Position numbers and translations under genes: made by a program. This document shows, piece by piece, positions 63,801 through 64,000 of a stretch of 64,000 nt of DNA (the first letter of the stretch is position 1; each line of letters starts with the position of its first letter). The notes below the pieces were generated by a model. That model did no database searches, was not told the DNA's origin, and saw only the letters and a program-made list of their open reading frames with translations. The stretch is from Kryptolebias marmoratus (lineage: Eukaryota > Chordata > Actinopteri > Cyprinodontiformes > Rivulidae). Location: the NCBI RefSeq assembly GCF_001649575.2, contig NC_051440.1:24333638-24397637 (forward strand), in the 5' to 3' direction.

Positions 63801-64000
63801 TCGGCGCAGTGAAAGTTGACGGTGGAGTTTCCACTGAAGCTCAGCGTCTGGTTGGGGGTCGTGACGTTCACCACCTCCACGATTCTGGTGTAGAGCTCAA
63901 CCTTGATGAAGATATTGTAGCTTTCAGGTATCAGGTTCCTCGGCAGCCTCATGATTGGTGGTGGGCTCAATGTGGTGGTTGTAGTGGGTATAGGTGATGT
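48864..64000 (-). CDS. anpep: aminopeptidase N-type M1 zinc peptidase (5'-partial, 20 coding exons, 907 codons seen)
   Basis: This M1 ectopeptidase should remove N-terminal residues from peptides at the cell surface. Exons (complement): 63519->64000, 62423-62565, 62189-62334, 61778-61898, 61365-61519, 61067-61180, 59213-59356, 58695-58760, 57733-57798, 57498-57643, 56586-56665, 55604-55737, 53941-53996, 53410-53557, 53144-53232, 52696-52812, 51071-51238, 50843-50983, 49392-49455, 48864-49007. All phases join. Numbered from the first codon in the window: FPCFDEP (exon 2), LAMEN (308-312) in place of GAMEN, HELAH (344-348), WLNEG with third zinc ligand E367 eighteen residues after the second His, and the transition-state Tyr433 (ITYCKG). 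[11 protein letters not shown] and [15 protein letters not shown] match ANPEP. Exon 1 has seven N-glycosylation sequons. The cytoplasmic tail, signal-anchor and start ATG (roughly 50-60 aa) lie beyond 64000. Intron 2 uses a GC donor. The arpin neighbour supports anpep; a lineage-specific paralogue is possible because of LAMEN. Confidence 0.93.
50682..50743. mobile_element. 62-bp hAT-like foldback element with perfect 8-bp target duplication
   Basis: The whole element is a near-perfect palindrome. The left arm CAGGGGTGGCCAATCCTGG continues TCCTCAGG; the right arm is its reverse complement with one mismatch over 27 bases, leaving a loop of about 8 bases. It is flanked on both sides by ATCTAATC (50674-50681 and 50744-50751), an exact 8-base duplication. 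It lies in anpep intron 18, about 100 bases downstream of exon 18 in the gene's sense. Confidence 0.88.
51955..52365 (+). repeat. interspersed family A, copy 11 (nearly full length, in anpep intron 16)
   Basis: Carries TGCCTTATGATGAGAAGGGA, ATTGTTTTTGTCAAACCTTG, ATGCGTGATCTCATGCAATA, ATCAGATTTTAGCTCCATGT, AGCTGTAGATGTACATCCAG, TCATAAGATATTTCGCTAAC and the CAGGCAAAACACATTACTGC tail. Same orientation as most copies but opposite to the host gene. Confidence 0.82.
57835..58180 (-). repeat. degenerate AGCTAAAA minisatellite (anpep intron 8)
   Basis: Repeated AAAGCTAAAA-type units alternate with ATAGCAAAAT-type units across about 340 bases. It is the reverse complement of the minisatellite unit at 43.4-43.7 kb. 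Confidence 0.7.
60010..61000 (+). repeat. widespread teleost interspersed repeat, interrupted by the hAT element
   Basis: The text around 60650-60800, containing AGGCAGATGGCCGCTCATCC, then GGTTTCTTCCTGTTAAAAGGG and CACTGTCACC, is a piece of a repeat I recognise as very common in percomorph genomes. The flanks upstream of the hAT insertion (from about 60010) appear to belong to the same copy. Class and exact ends are not certain. Confidence 0.5.
60240..60570 (+). mobile_element. hAT-type non-autonomous element (331 bp) with 8-bp target duplication
   Basis: The left end CAGTGGTTCCCAAACTTTT and the inverted right end CAATGATTCCCAAAGTT form short terminal inverted repeats. Flanks 60232-60239 (CTCTAGTT) and 60571-60578 (CTTTAGTT) are an 8-base target duplication with one later mismatch, as expected for hAT elements. 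The interior is A+T-rich and non-coding. It is inserted in an older repeat inside anpep intron 6. Confidence 0.85.

Noticed and set aside
63970..63970. Start of the aminopeptidase at the first start-like codon (63968-63970) of exon 1
   Set aside because: This codon is TTG, and the frame is open to the window end with a Thr/Pro-rich stalk; the true ATG with the membrane anchor must lie beyond 64000.

Overview
This window is vertebrate nuclear DNA, almost certainly from a ray-finned (teleost) fish and probably a percomorph. It is A+T-rich. Its genes are split into many small exons with GT-AG (and one GC-AG) introns. The intergenic and intronic DNA is full of decayed DNA transposons, (TCTA)n/(CA)n microsatellites and teleost-type interspersed repeats. 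I found no prokaryotic features, no CRISPR array and no tRNA or rRNA gene. Most open frames outside the exons described here are chance frames.

Layout. (1) 47-24551, minus strand: the 5' part of znrf1 (E3 ubiquitin ligase with zinc finger and RING). Exon 1 lies in a G+C-rich CpG-island-like region at about 24.1-25.4 kb and exon 2 lies at the left edge. A 24-kb repeat-filled intron separates them, and the RING exons are off the left end. (2) 24.6-30.1 kb: promoter side of znrf1, then gene-free DNA with a Tc1-type relic, a long TCTA/TCTG microsatellite and a G+C-rich repeat. (3) 30126-36388, minus: complete ldhd, mitochondrial D-lactate dehydrogenase, 11 coding exons, 495 aa. (4) 37.6-43.0 kb, plus: a complete fam169-type gene (FAM169B-like), 7 coding exons, 374 aa, preceded by an ETS/YY1-type promoter. 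(5) 43973-47378, plus: complete arpin, an Arp2/3 inhibitor, 6 coding exons, 232 aa. (6) 48864-64000, minus: an aminopeptidase N (anpep-type) gene, 20 coding exons, 907 codons seen. It lacks only the N-terminal tail and membrane anchor, which lie off the right end.

These genes do not form a pathway. They are neighbours by ancestry: ARPIN and ANPEP are close together on human 15q26 and FAM169B is on the same arm, while ZNRF1 and LDHD are neighbours on human 16q23. The window therefore joins two human syntenic blocks.

The most interesting points are: an aminopeptidase whose exopeptidase motif GAMEN reads LAMEN while all zinc-binding residues are intact; a family of about eleven related approx. 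0.1-0.4-kb elements scattered over the window that I cannot assign to a named family; a 62-bp hAT-like foldback element with a perfect 8-bp target duplication; a GC-AG intron; and a polyglycine microsatellite directly before the acidic tail of Arpin. I saw no wholly new biological system.
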